A stretch of DNA of 37,227 bases from Rhizobium sp. ASV8 (GCF_016429255.1 NZ_JAELUG010000067.1:1-37227); one strand, 5' to 3'. Shown: positions 15,085 to 23,804, counted from the stretch's first letter. Numbers and translations are program-made. Notes: generated by a model not told the origin, from the sequence alone.

Positions 15085-16629
15085 TTGTCATCGAACGCAA
15101 ATGAGAACGATATGAACGATAATCCTGAACCGCCAAAGATCAACAAGGGGAGTCTCCAGGAACTGATCGGCGGCCTTAGCGACGGCATTGTCCTCGTTGC
15201 ACCGGATGGTCGCATTGCCTGGGCAAATGCGGCGGCGATCACGATGCACCGGGTGAGCCGTATCGAAGACCTCGGTGGAGAAGCGACGGAATATCGACGG
15301 AAGTTTACACTGCGTTATCGCAACAATCATCCGCTTGAGGAGGGCCAATACCCGATCGAGCGTCTACTCGGCGGCGAGACAATCGACGACGTGACGGTCG
15401 AGGTATCGCCGGCCTCCAATCTCGACTTGGCTTGGGTGCACACCGTTCGAACGATGGTGATCACCGAAGCAGGCGACAAGCCAGACGCACTCGCCTTGAT
15501 CATCAGAGATGAGACGCCACGCTTTGAAGCAGAGGAGCGATTTGAGCGATCGTTCAACGCCAATCCCGCGCCGGGGCTCATCTGCCGATTGGAGGATCAT
15601 CGTTTCATCCGGGTCAACCAGGGTTTTTTGGAGATGACAGGGTTCTCCAAGGAGGACGTTATCGGCAAGACCGTGGATGCGATCGGCCTGTTCTTGAACT
15701 GCGACACGGGGGACGACGCGCTTATGAAGCTCGATGAGGGGCGCGTGATTAGACATCGCGAGGCGCTTGTTCCTCTCCCTGACGGCGGCGACCGGCTTGT
15801 GATCGTCGCCGGCGAGCCGATTTCCGTAGTCGAAGAGCCGTGTATGCTATTCACCTTCGCTGACCTCGACGCAAGGCGAAAGGCCCAGAACGCTCTTCGT
15901 CAGAGCGAAGAAAGGTTCTCCAAGTCCTTCCGCCTCTCTCCGGCGCCAGCCGCCATATCTCGCCTTGACGACATGGTATTCATCGAAGCAAACGACGCCT
16001 TCGTCGCGATTTCCGGCTATGAGCCGACGGAAGTTGTTGGCCGGACCGCAGGCGAACTGCACCTCTGGGAGGACATTAAGGGCAGACGCGCAGTGGAGCA
16101 GAAGCTGCGTGACAATACGTTTGTTCGCGCCGAACCAATGCGGATGAAGCAGAAAGATGGCGGGATTGCCGACTGTTTGGTTTCCGCTGAGCGGGTAGAA
16201 ATCAATGACGAGCAATGCGTGATCTGGGCGCTTCAGGACGTGACCGAACGCCGGCGAAGTGAAGCACAGCTCGTTGAAGCCATTGAAAGTGTCATGGCCG
16301 ACACATCCTGGTTCAGTCGCTCCATTGTCGAGCGGCTCGCAATGCTCAAGCAAGGCTCGACGGCGGCGCCGACCGCAGGACTGTTGGGACTCAGCGATCG
16401 GGAGCGGGAAATCCTGGGCCTGATCTGCAATGGACTGAGCGATGGCGAGATGGGCGAGGCGCTGCATCTATCCACAAATACCATTCGAAACCACGTCGCC
16501 TCGCTTTATGCGAAGATCGGCGTCAATCGGAGGGCTTCCGCAGTCATCTGGGCTCGCGAGCGCGGGTTTACGGGCGGAGCCGATCCGAAATCACGGGTGG
16601 TGGCAAAGCGAAAAACGCGCGGAAAGTGA
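15085..16629 (+). CDS. Triple-PAS LuxR-type transcriptional regulator
   Basis: 514 residues with three PAS-type sensor domains (about 25-145, 150-275, 280-395; each begins with the N-P/S-P-A-P pattern seen as FNANPAPGLICRL and FRLSPAPAAISRL). A short linker leads to a C-terminal LuxR helix-turn-helix: LSDREREILGLICNGLSDGEMGEAL, then NTIRNHVASLYAKIGVNRRA. It probably binds DNA in response to a small ligand or through another sensor; no kinase or receiver domain is present. The TTG start at 15085 has AGGA 10 bp upstream; ATG 15112 (residue 10) with GAGA is a fair alternative. It stands alone between a non-coding stretch and the csbD-type gene. Confidence 0.88.
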   Translation: MSSNANENDMNDNPEPPKINKGSLQELIGGLSDGIVLVAPDGRIAWANAAAITMHRVSRIEDLGGEATEYRRKFTLRYRNNHPLEEGQYPIERLLGGETIDDVTVEVSPASNLDLAWVHTVRTMVITEAGDKPDALALIIRDETPRFEAEERFERSFNANPAPGLICRLEDHRFIRVNQGFLEMTGFSKEDVIGKTVDAIGLFLNCDTGDDALMKLDEGRVIRHREALVPLPDGGDRLVIVAGEPISVVEEPCMLFTFADLDARRKAQNALRQSEERFSKSFRLSPAPAAISRLDDMVFIEANDAFVAISGYEPTEVVGRTAGELHLWEDIKGRRAVEQKLRDNTFVRAEPMRMKQKDGGIADCLVSAERVEINDEQCVIWALQDVTERRRSEAQLVEAIESVMADTSWFSRSIVERLAMLKQGSTAAPTAGLLGLSDREREILGLICNGLSDGEMGEALHLSTNTIRNHVASLYAKIGVNRRASAVIWARERGFTGGADPKSRVVAKRKTRGK

Positions 16630-16778
16630 CGTCCGATGCGAAAAAGGTTATTTGGTACTAATTGCGCTAGTATTTCGCACTCTCAAATTTCATCCCGAGT
16701 GGTTCTATCTCCAACATCATGACGCCGGCGGAACCGGGGTCAGATGATTGAAAACGCTGTCTAAAGAAAGGCTGCATT

Positions 16779-16958
16779 ATGGATAAGAACCGTATTGAAG
16801 GTGCCGCAAAGGAATTGAAGGGCACGATCAAGGAAGTTGCCGGCAAGCTTACCGGCAATGACAAGCTTGAGGCCGAAGGCAAGGTCGACAAGGCTGCCGG
16901 CCAGGTGCAGAGCACCGTCGGCAAAGCCAAGGACGCTATCAAGGATGCGTTGAAGTAA
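16779..16958 (+). CDS. CsbD-family stress protein
   Basis: A 59-residue hydrophilic protein matching CsbD from end to end: MDKNRIEGAAKELKGTIKEV, AGKLTGNDKLEAEGKVDKAA, GQVQSTVGKAKDAIKDALK. CsbD-like proteins are general-stress markers of unknown mechanism, likely natively flexible and protective. AAAGAAAGG lies 9 bp before the ATG. A perfect 10-bp hairpin follows the stop. It opens a group of small stress-type genes. Confidence 0.93.
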   Translation: MDKNRIEGAAKELKGTIKEVAGKLTGNDKLEAEGKVDKAAGQVQSTVGKAKDAIKDALK

Positions 16959-16973
16959 GGATCTTGTGGTCAA

Positions 16974-16999
16974 ATGGCTCGCCAAGAATGGCGAGCCAT
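16974..16999 (+). terminator. Hairpin after the csbD-type gene
   Basis: ATGGCTCGCC (16974-16983) and GGCGAGCCAT (16990-16999) make a perfect 10-bp stem with a 6-base loop, followed by GATCTTTC. It lies 15 bp after the csbD stop. Probably a terminator, though the U-run is weak. Confidence 0.7.
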
Positions 17000-17024
17000 G
17001 ATCTTTCATCGAAGGTCAATCACC

Positions 17025-17285
17025 ATGCTTTTTCCACTCTTCACGAGCGCGCCGCTTGCTCCGGATTCCGTTGCGGCATGCGCTGCGATCAAATGCCTAT
17101 TGGCATACACCCATGGTCTCGAAGACTGCGCCATCGACGTGGAAATCACCGATGGTGTGGTCATTCTCACTGGCATGGCGTCATCCGAACCCGCCGCACG
17201 TCATGCCACGTCCATTGCTGCGAATTTCACTTCGAGCCGAGTGATTTGCACCCTTCAGATCACCTCGCCGTCGAGTCTCGCCTGA
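17025..17285 (+). CDS. BON-domain protein
   Basis: An 86-residue protein dominated by a BON-type domain: AIKCLLAYTHGLEDCAIDVEITDGVVILTGMASSEPAARHATSIAANF. BON domains bind lipids and occur in envelope and osmotic-stress proteins such as OsmY. A short hydrophobic start (MLFPLFTSAPLAPDSVAACAA) may be a weak signal sequence or just the domain edge. I chose ATG 17025 (GAAGG about 10 bp upstream) because the longer frame begins inside the csbD terminator. It shares context with the CsbD and DUF992 genes. Confidence 0.75.
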   Translation: MLFPLFTSAPLAPDSVAACAAIKCLLAYTHGLEDCAIDVEITDGVVILTGMASSEPAARHATSIAANFTSSRVICTLQITSPSSLA

Positions 17286-17330
17286 GAAGCTGGCAGCACA
17301 CAACGCGACATTAGGAAGAAGGAATTGAAG

Positions 17331-17849
17331 ATGAAAAAGATGCTCACTCTCGCAACGATCGGCACCTTTGTCTTGGCCTCCGTTGCTTCAGCAGCTGGCA
17401 CGCATCACAATAAAAGCCAGCACAGCCAGCAAGTTGCGTCGCAACCTAAAGAGCGGCTCGGAACGCTGTCGTGCGAAGTCGCTGGCGGCATTGGATTGCT
17501 GATTGGCTCCAGCCGCAGCGTCGATTGTCAATTCAAGCAGCGCACTGGAAAGATCGAACGGTACACCGGAACGATTGGAAAGCTTGGCATTGATGTCGGT
17601 GTGACGGGCAAATCCTACCTGAGCTGGATTGTCGTCAATACGACGCCGACAACAATTGGTGAAGGCAGCCTTGCGGGAACTTATGTCGGCGCGTCCGCTG
17701 GCGCCACTCTTGGCGTTGGTCTTGGCGCGAACGCGCTTGTTGGCGGCAACGCCAAGAATTTCGGTCTCCAGCCGCTAAGCGCGGAGGCAGGAACAGGCTT
17801 GAATGTTGCCGCCGGCGTGTCGCGTTTGCAACTGAACAAAGCACGATAA
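17331..17849 (+). CDS. DUF992 family secreted protein
   Basis: 172 residues with a signal peptide (MKKMLTLATIGTFVLASVASA), so periplasmic or surface-located. The rest matches DUF992: GTLSCEVAGGIGLLIGSSRSVDCQF, RYTGTIGKLGIDVG, then GTYVGASAGATLGVGLGANALVGG and TGLNVAAGV. Two cysteines (in LSCEV and VDCQF) may form a disulphide. Function is unknown; the family is common in Rhizobiales. ATG 17331 is chosen, with AAGAAGGA 8 bp upstream; a TTG two codons earlier is also open. It follows the BON gene by 45 bp. Confidence 0.88.
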   Translation: MKKMLTLATIGTFVLASVASAAGTHHNKSQHSQQVASQPKERLGTLSCEVAGGIGLLIGSSRSVDCQFKQRTGKIERYTGTIGKLGIDVGVTGKSYLSWIVVNTTPTTIGEGSLAGTYVGASAGATLGVGLGANALVGGNAKNFGLQPLSAEAGTGLNVAAGVSRLQLNKAR

Positions 17850-17992
17850 TCACCCACCGCATTCGCACACCAAAAGAGCCTCGCTAAATACGGCAACGAT
17901 CAGATTGCTGCAAGGCTCGCAGGACGATTATGTCTGCGTCACGTTCCACTAGCCTCACCACAGACCGCAGTCCTCGAAGAAAGGAAAAAGTT

Positions 17993-18883
17993 ATGACTGA
18001 GCCCCTCGGTGTAACGAGCCTTACAGATGGTAAAGACGCTCACCTGCTTGATAGCGCATCCTTGAACAAGATTTCTTGGAGTGCTGTCCTTGCGGGCGTT
18101 GCTGTCGCCCTCTCCACTCAGATTCTCCTGACACTTCTCGGCCTCGGCATGGGCACCGCGGTCGTAGATCCTGCAGCCTCTGACAACCCTGGTGCCGCCG
18201 CTTTATCGATAGGCAGCGGCTTATGGTTCGTCGCTTCAGGGGTTATCGCCTCCTTCATTGGCGGCTATATCGCCAGCTACCTTTCGGCTCTCGTAAAAAG
18301 GTCGACAGGTGGTTACCATGGCCTGACATCATGGGCTGTGACCACCTTGGTCGTCCTTTACCTTTTGACGACCTCCTTAGGTACGATTGCAGGAGGCGCT
18401 TTCGGTGGGATCGCAAAAATCGTCGGGGGCTTTGGCCAAACCGCGACGTTGGTGGCGGCGGCCGCTGCACCTGCCGTGGCAAACGCGGGCAACCCGTTTT
18501 CGGGCATCGAACAACAGATCAGGACAGCGACGGGTAACGATCCGCAGGCGTTACAAGACATTGCTGTTGCAGCGCTCCGAGCTGTGATCTCCGGGGATCA
18601 AGCAACAGTGGAAGATGCACGAAGCAAGGCCGCCACGGCACTCGCGCGTGCGCAGAACATCCCTGCGGATCAGGCGAAAGCGCAAGTTATGGAATACGAG
18701 GCGCAGTACAAGCAGTCGGTGGAAGTGGCAAAGAAAAAAGCCTTCGAGGCAGCACACACTGCCACGAAGGCGTTGTCGACAGGTGCACTCGTAGCATTCC
18801 TTGCGCTTTTGCTCGGCGCCGTCGCAGCCTGGTTCGGCGGCGTAGTAGGGACGGTTCGAGCCGAAACGAGGGTGCGTCTTTAG
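17993..18883 (+). CDS. Polytopic membrane protein (PhnA-like annotation group)
   Basis: 296 residues with about four membrane segments: near 28-48 (VLAGVAVALSTQILLTLLGL), 67-91 (GLWFVASGVIASFIGGYIASYL), 108-140 (VTTLVVLYLLTTSLGTIAGG) and at the C-terminal end (LVAFLALLLGAVAAWFGGVVG). Between the third and fourth is a soluble Ala-rich helical region with repeated ARSKAATALARA-type heptads. Such proteins are often labelled PhnA-like in rhizobia, but I see no phosphonate-enzyme motif. ATG 17993 after GGAAAAAG is preferred over the frame from 17930. A stem-loop at 18920-18946 follows. Confidence 0.75.
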   Translation: MTEPLGVTSLTDGKDAHLLDSASLNKISWSAVLAGVAVALSTQILLTLLGLGMGTAVVDPAASDNPGAAALSIGSGLWFVASGVIASFIGGYIASYLSALVKRSTGGYHGLTSWAVTTLVVLYLLTTSLGTIAGGAFGGIAKIVGGFGQTATLVAAAAAPAVANAGNPFSGIEQQIRTATGNDPQALQDIAVAALRAVISGDQATVEDARSKAATALARAQNIPADQAKAQVMEYEAQYKQSVEVAKKKAFEAAHTATKALSTGALVAFLALLLGAVAAWFGGVVGTVRAETRVRL

Positions 18884-18919
18884 AAAAGTTAGTGCGACTG
18901 TCGAGACAGAAATCACAGG

Positions 18920-18946
18920 GCCGCTAGCCTGAACAAGGCTGGCGGC
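18920..18946 (+). terminator. Stem-loop after the membrane-protein gene
   Basis: GCCGCTAGCC and GGCTGGCGGC pair over 10 bp (one G-U) with a 7-base loop, 37 bp after the stop. There is no U-run, so termination is uncertain. Confidence 0.55.
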
Positions 18947-19371
18947 TAGTATTGCCTTGTATGCACCGAGCCTCATTCAGTATTAAAAAAGTCGATTTGG
19001 CGGTCTCAGTCGCATGCTCTTGATGGGATACGAACTTTCGACCCAGTCATTCTGATGAACCGGCGAGCGCGGCCGCATGGGGGTCTTGCGCCAATTCGAC
19101 CAACGACCCCGCAGTTTTTTTCGCGTCGATCTCATGCGAACTCTTAGAAACGTCAGAGGCTTGGAAAGCCCTGTATTCGTTTTCGGCTCCAATGACATAG
19201 GAGGGCCGGCTCTCATTTCAGGTAGCGTGGTCCTCGTACATCTTCTCTTCCCGCTGCAAAAGTCTGGATCCGCTCCGGTGAATATTGGCCAGTCATCTAG
19301 CGCGCGATCAACGGACAAATCTGACAAACTATCTCGTAGAAATTGGATGGAAACGGATGGATAAATAGTGC
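18947..19371. other. Intergenic region upstream of the Fic gene
   Basis: No gene supported on either strand. Visible structure: a GGGGTC/GACCCC pair with a 19-base loop followed by seven Ts (19080-19121), which may be a weak terminator; an 18-bp motif at 19018-19035 (TCTTGATGGGATACGAAC) that recurs near 1234 and 20501; and the first copy of a 25-bp direct repeat at 19341. Confidence 0.5.
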
Positions 19372-19411
19372 ATGAAAGTGCTCGGGAATTGGATGGGAAT
19401 GGATGGGAAAA
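19341..19411 (+). repeat. 25-bp direct repeat flanking the Fic start
   Basis: Copies at 19341-19365 and 19387-19411 begin AATTGGATGG and agree at 21 of 25 positions; their starts are 46 bp apart. Each holds two GGATGG boxes. One copy lies before and one just after the first possible ATG of the Fic gene (19372). It could be an operator, or could mean that translation really starts at ATG 19411. Confidence 0.6.
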
Positions 19412-20466
19412 TGGAGATTCTAAACACGGCGACTGTCCGGATCACGCCCGAAATCCTGTCGCTGATAGCCGAAATCGACGAATTTAAAGGTGCTTGGCGT
19501 GCGATCGGACGGATCGCGCCTGAGCGGCTGTCTAGCCTCCGACGTGTCGCCACGATCGAAAGCGTCGGTTCCTCCACACGTATTGAAGGGGCACGCCTCA
19601 CCGACCGAGAGGTCGAAAAGCTGCTGGCGAACATTCGCCTCGGGTCATTTACGACACGCGACGAGCAAGAGGTTGCCGGCTATGCGGAGGTGATGGAGAC
19701 CATCTTCAGTGCTTACGAAGCCATTTTGTTCACCGAGAACCATATCCGTCAGCTCCACCGCGACCTTCTTGCGCATTCGACAAAGGACGAGCGGCATCGC
19801 GGCGCGTACAAAACGCTCTCCAACAATGTGGAAGCGTTTAACGAGCAGGGCGAGAGCCTCGGCGTCGTATTCGAAACGGCAACGCCATTCGATACGCCGC
19901 GTCGAATGCAAGAACTGATCGCTTGGCTGGATGAGCAAGGGCGAGAAAAGCGGCTCCACCCACTTTTGGTCGCCGCGATCTTCGTTGTCGTTTTCCTCGA
20001 AATCCATCCATTCCAGGATGGCAATGGCCGCCTATCGCGTATTCTGACTACCTTGCTGCTGCTGCGGGCCGGCTACGCTTACGTCCCCTACAGCTCGCTC
20101 GAAAGCATCGTCGAGCAAAGCAAGGAGAGCTATTACATCTCGCTTCGGCGCACGCAGGGAACGATCCGCAGCGCAGAGCCCGACTGGAATCCCTGGATCG
20201 AGTTCTTTTTGAGAGCCCTGCATCGGCAGAAGACCCGGCTTGAGAAGAAAATGGAGCGCGAGCGTATTATCCTCGCCGACATGCCGGAATTATCCGTCAC
20301 ATTGCTCGAATTGGCGCGCGAGCACGGGCGGATTACAGTCGCGGAGGCTGCCCGGATCACCGATGCAAGTCGACACACCATCAAGGATCATCTCAAGGCT
20401 CTTGTGGATCAAGGGCACCTCGTCCTGCACGGTGCCGGGCGCGGTGCCTGGTACGGTCTTTCCTGA
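19372..20466 (+). CDS. Fic-family protein with N-terminal inhibitory motif and C-terminal wHTH
   Basis: 364 residues. Fic enzymes usually transfer AMP to hydroxyl groups of target proteins. The catalytic loop HPFQDGNGRLSR (212-223) is intact, with His212 as base. The N-terminal segment has SSTRIEG (67-73), which fits the (S/T)xxxE(G/N) inhibitory helix that blocks ATP in class II Fic proteins. The C-terminal 75 residues (LLELAREHGRITVAEAARITDASRHTIKDHLKALVDQGHL) form a winged helix, so it may bind DNA, perhaps its own promoter. Several starts are possible (19372, 19393, 19411); none has a clear ribosome site. It converges on the rhomboid gene with 59 bp between stops. Confidence 0.92.
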   Translation: MKVLGNWMGMDGKMEILNTATVRITPEILSLIAEIDEFKGAWRAIGRIAPERLSSLRRVATIESVGSSTRIEGARLTDREVEKLLANIRLGSFTTRDEQEVAGYAEVMETIFSAYEAILFTENHIRQLHRDLLAHSTKDERHRGAYKTLSNNVEAFNEQGESLGVVFETATPFDTPRRMQELIAWLDEQGREKRLHPLLVAAIFVVVFLEIHPFQDGNGRLSRILTTLLLLRAGYAYVPYSSLESIVEQSKESYYISLRRTQGTIRSAEPDWNPWIEFFLRALHRQKTRLEKKMERERIILADMPELSVTLLELAREHGRITVAEAARITDASRHTIKDHLKALVDQGHLVLHGAGRGAWYGLS

Positions 20467-20500
20467 TGAATCGGATATCAAGCCCATCTGAATGGATTGA

Positions 20501-20579
20501 TCTTGATGGAATATGAACCGCCGGCTCACCGAGCTGCAAGTTTGGCTAGTTCCTCTCTGGCACCTTGATATTCCATGAG
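20501..20579 (-). repeat. Source copy of the 79-bp repeat (rhomboid 3' end)
   Basis: The last 54 bp of the rhomboid gene plus 25 bp of downstream flank recur at 1234-1312 with four substitutions and no gaps. Confidence 0.8.
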
Positions 20580-22298
20580 CGTCGTGGGGCAGGACAAGGC
20601 GGCGCCCCTGAACTTCTGTCGCGCCTCATCGACTTCTTTGCGTAGGCTGTACCACTCCCCTATGTAGAACATCGCCGTGCAGAGTTTGTCGTTTGTCGTT
20701 GCCTTCGCCACGACTTCGGCCGGTGTCCGTTGCTCAAGGAAGAGCTCATAAATGGGATAAGGCCAACTCGTTGGAAACACGTTGTTCGCGGCGTCACTTA
20801 AATCAGCCTTAGCTCGATTGTCATTCCCGCGAGCCTGAGCGATGAAACGCCATAGCTTGTAGTAGGGCGCTGCTGGATCGTTCAGCTTTGCCTTGGAGGC
20901 GAAGCCATCGGCTGCCATTTGGTACTGCCCCTGAAAATACTGGACGAAGGGGTCTCCAAGATATTCAGTCCGTAGCTCCCTGATGCGCCAGACCGACCCG
21001 GCCGCAACCGTTGCAAACACAATGGTTCCGATAATCGCAGCCATGCCGAAGCGAGGATGAGGCTGCGTGTTCGGCCAGACTTTAAGCAAGACAAGCGACA
21101 CCGCCCCACCGGCGAGCGCTCCACCGAGATGGGCGGCATAGTCGATATGCATGCCCTCGGCGGTTTGACCCATGATCGGAAGCAGGGACGGGACGAGGAT
21201 TTGAATCGCTCCCGTCCGTAGGATCGATGGCAGCGGACCGGACGAATAATGAAAACTCGCCACGATAGCTGCGGCAAAGAGGCCAATGATGCCGCCCGAT
21301 GCCCCGACACCAACCAGGTTATGAGGATTCATGAGCAACGATGCGACAGAGCCCCCAATAGCACTGATGCAGAAAAGTGCACCAAACCAGCGCCAGCCAA
21401 TCAATCGCTCAAGCAGGACCCCAGCCCGCCAGAGAGCGAAGCAATTGAAGAGCAGATGGGAGATACTGCCGTGCAGCAAGCCAGCCGTTACCAATCGCCA
21501 CCACTCGCCATGTTGCAGTACTCTTACCGGAAACGTCCCGCCAAGCACCAGAAGCGTCTGGATGCTTGGCATGTTGTCCTTTGGCGGCGCGACGCCGAAT
21601 TTCAGCTCGGCCAGGTAGATGCCGATCAGGATGACGATGAGACTATAGGTGAGGATCGGGCGACCTTTGAGGCCAACGACCGGCTCCACATCGTATTCTT
21701 GTTGAGGATTTATGTTGAAGCCGTCGTCATGAAGAGCACGTTGCTCGCGATCCCTAGCAAGATATTCAACGGACCGATTGTAAATCCAGTCAGGATTGGG
21801 GCGTAGCGATTTCAAGGGCACGACGATCGGGGTTCCCCTCCCCCGCAGCGTCTTCGGTAACCAGCGCATTAAGCCGCGTCTGGTCAAGGTTCGCGCCACA
21901 AGGGGTACCAGATCGACATACATCTGATCGGCCCATCTGTTCTGATATCTGCTGATGTTGCGAACAGATCGCCACGGTATGGTTTCATCGAAATGCGTTT
22001 CGATATAGATCCCGTCTGACGATATGACGAGACCAGGCGTGCGCCGAATGGCTCTGGCGAGCCAGAGGACTCCGCAAACACTGAAAAACACGGCACTTAG
22101 CCACCAGAAGACCGCGCTAAAGTGTGGTTGCCCAGACTTGTCGGATAGAAGAGGGATACTGGCGATAGCGGCAGCCATGACAAACGCCAGAAAACATAGC
22201 CGAAGGACCCTGCCTCTATCGTAGTCGAATTCCAGTTTTCTTGGAACATTTGCATCAATCGAGCGACTCTCGGACAAAACTCCGTCTCGATCAGACAT
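20526..22298 (-). CDS. PH-like/rhomboid intramembrane serine protease fusion
   Basis: 590 residues. The N-terminal 200 resemble STM3941-type PH-like proteins: two membrane segments (about 31-51 and 59-82), then LVISSDGIYIETHFDETIPWRSVRNI. The rhomboid core spans about 210-425 with six to seven membrane segments. HxxxN-type HLLFN is at 281-285, the catalytic GASGG at 332-336 (Ser334) and AAHLGG with His390. After a last membrane helix (about 425-445) a soluble tail of about 140 residues with TPR-like helices ends LMEYQGAREELAKLAAR. Rhomboids cut membrane-anchored proteins within or next to a transmembrane helix. Its start is only 27 bp after the HlyD stop, suggesting a role in the export locus. 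Confidence 0.88.
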   Translation of the reverse strand: MSDRDGVLSESRSIDANVPRKLEFDYDRGRVLRLCFLAFVMAAAIASIPLLSDKSGQPHFSAVFWWLSAVFFSVCGVLWLARAIRRTPGLVISSDGIYIETHFDETIPWRSVRNISRYQNRWADQMYVDLVPLVARTLTRRGLMRWLPKTLRGRGTPIVVPLKSLRPNPDWIYNRSVEYLARDREQRALHDDGFNINPQQEYDVEPVVGLKGRPILTYSLIVILIGIYLAELKFGVAPPKDNMPSIQTLLVLGGTFPVRVLQHGEWWRLVTAGLLHGSISHLLFNCFALWRAGVLLERLIGWRWFGALFCISAIGGSVASLLMNPHNLVGVGASGGIIGLFAAAIVASFHYSSGPLPSILRTGAIQILVPSLLPIMGQTAEGMHIDYAAHLGGALAGGAVSLVLLKVWPNTQPHPRFGMAAIIGTIVFATVAAGSVWRIRELRTEYLGDPFVQYFQGQYQMAADGFASKAKLNDPAAPYYKLWRFIAQARGNDNRAKADLSDAANNVFPTSWPYPIYELFLEQRTPAEVVAKATTNDKLCTAMFYIGEWYSLRKEVDEARQKFRGAALSCPTTLMEYQGAREELAKLAAR

Positions 22299-22325
22299 CC
22301 GAAGTAACCTTTCCTCAAAATTACA

Positions 22326-23804
22326 TCATCGCTCCTGCATGGCCTGCGACGTAACTTCGACCATCGGCGAGAACAGATATTCGAGAATCCGCCTCCTGCC
22401 GGTTTTTATCTCGGCGGTCGCTGCCATCCCCGGCGATAATGGTGCGATGTTGCCGTCGACGCTCATGGTGCTTTCGTCGAGCTTGACGGTCACGGGGAAG
22501 ACGAGGTTCTGAACGCGCTGCACATTGGTCGTCGGCACGGTTGCCTGCAACTGTTTTTCCGGGTCGCCTTCGACCTGGTTGGCATCCGGTTCCGGGATCG
22601 CATCCCGCGCGACCGCGGTCACATGGCCATGGATCGTGCCGTAGCGCGTGAACGGAAAAGCCTCGACCTTGACCACCGCTGGCTGGCCGACGGCCACGAA
22701 ACCGATATCGCTGTTTGGAAGATAGGCCTCTACTTCAAGCGCCGAATTGTCCGGCACGATGCGCATGAGATCGATGCCCGTCGTCACAACCTGACCGACG
22801 GTATTGATCAGCGAGGATTGGACAGTACCGTCGATGGGCGTCGTGACGGTCATGGATTCACGACGTTTCCGCGCCTTCACCAACTGCCGATCAAGCTCGT
22901 CGGCCTGTCGCGATGCATCTCCCGCCTTTTGCTCATTGTCGGCAACGAAGGTCTGGACGGTCTTTTCGCCATCGCTGGTGGTGACGCTGAGTGACGCTCT
23001 CGCCTCCTCAAGCTGACCTGTTTCTTCGGCAAGCGTTGCCTCTTCCTTTTGGCTGGTCTCCTTGGCGTCGATAACGCCTGACTTTGAGCCTGCCTCCTGA
23101 TCCACCAAAGACGTTCGGATGGCAACGCGCTCATTAAGCGTATCTACAAGTCTGCTCTGCGCCGCAATCGTGCGCTCCAGCCTTGCAACGGTCGCTTGCT
23201 GTTGCGTGTGTTGTGCGGCGAGATTGGTCAGGCTTGCGGCAAGCTGCGAGAGATCCGCCCTGAAGATCGACTGCTCACGGTCGCGGATGCTTGATGGCGT
23301 ATCGTTGGCGAACAGTAGACGCATCTTTGAAATTGTCTTGTCGCTTGTCCAGATGCCTTGCTCCCGCCAAAGCTCGACGGTCGCCAAAACGGCCTTGCGC
23401 CTGACCATCTCGCCACGATAGGCCTGCAGATTGACGGCTATCGCGTCTTCATCGGATTTGAGCTCGGTATCGTCGAGCTGGACGACGATGTCGCCGGCCT
23501 TGACCCTGGAGCCGTTGAGGACCGGGATTGACCTGGTCTTGCCGACCTCGATCGACTGGATGACCTTGACGCGTCCAGTCGGCTGGATCTTGCCCTGCGC
23601 CGTCGAGACTATGTCGAAAGTTCCGAGGTAGCTCCACAGCAGTGTCGCAGCCACAACGATGGCGATGAACCAGATGAAGGCGGTGCGGATCGGCGAGGCC
23701 GGTGTCTCGAGGATTTCCAAGGCCGCCGGCAGGAACTCGTTCTCGACCTTGCCGCGGCGCAACGGCTTGCCTGGTCGCTTGGGTGGTTGAATAACAGGGT
23801 TCAT
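22326..23804 (-). CDS. Type I secretion membrane-fusion protein (HlyD family)
   Basis: 492 residues. A cytosolic N terminus with NEFLPAALEILETPASPIRTAF (the typical HlyD entry) leads to one membrane helix (about 43-62, FIWFIAIVVAATLLWSYLGTF). Then come a lipoyl half (GKIQPTGRVKVIQSIEVGK), a long periplasmic coiled coil (about 120-310) and the second lipoyl/beta-barrel part (PIDGTVQSSLINTVGQVV, then GFVAVGQPAVVKVEAFPFTRYG). It would bridge the ABC exporter to an outer-membrane TolC-type channel, which is not in the window. The start overlaps the ABC stop by 4 bp. Confidence 0.94.
   Translation of the reverse strand: MNPVIQPPKRPGKPLRRGKVENEFLPAALEILETPASPIRTAFIWFIAIVVAATLLWSYLGTFDIVSTAQGKIQPTGRVKVIQSIEVGKTRSIPVLNGSRVKAGDIVVQLDDTELKSDEDAIAVNLQAYRGEMVRRKAVLATVELWREQGIWTSDKTISKMRLLFANDTPSSIRDREQSIFRADLSQLAASLTNLAAQHTQQQATVARLERTIAAQSRLVDTLNERVAIRTSLVDQEAGSKSGVIDAKETSQKEEATLAEETGQLEEARASLSVTTSDGEKTVQTFVADNEQKAGDASRQADELDRQLVKARKRRESMTVTTPIDGTVQSSLINTVGQVVTTGIDLMRIVPDNSALEVEAYLPNSDIGFVAVGQPAVVKVEAFPFTRYGTIHGHVTAVARDAIPEPDANQVEGDPEKQLQATVPTTNVQRVQNLVFPVTVKLDESTMSVDGNIAPLSPGMAATAEIKTGRRRILEYLFSPMVEVTSQAMQER

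Noticed and set aside
19080..19121. Stem GGGGTC/GACCCC with T-run as a strong terminator
   Set aside because: The 19-base loop and 6-bp stem are weak, and the nearest upstream gene already has a stem-loop at 18920-18946; kept only as a remark on the intergenic region.
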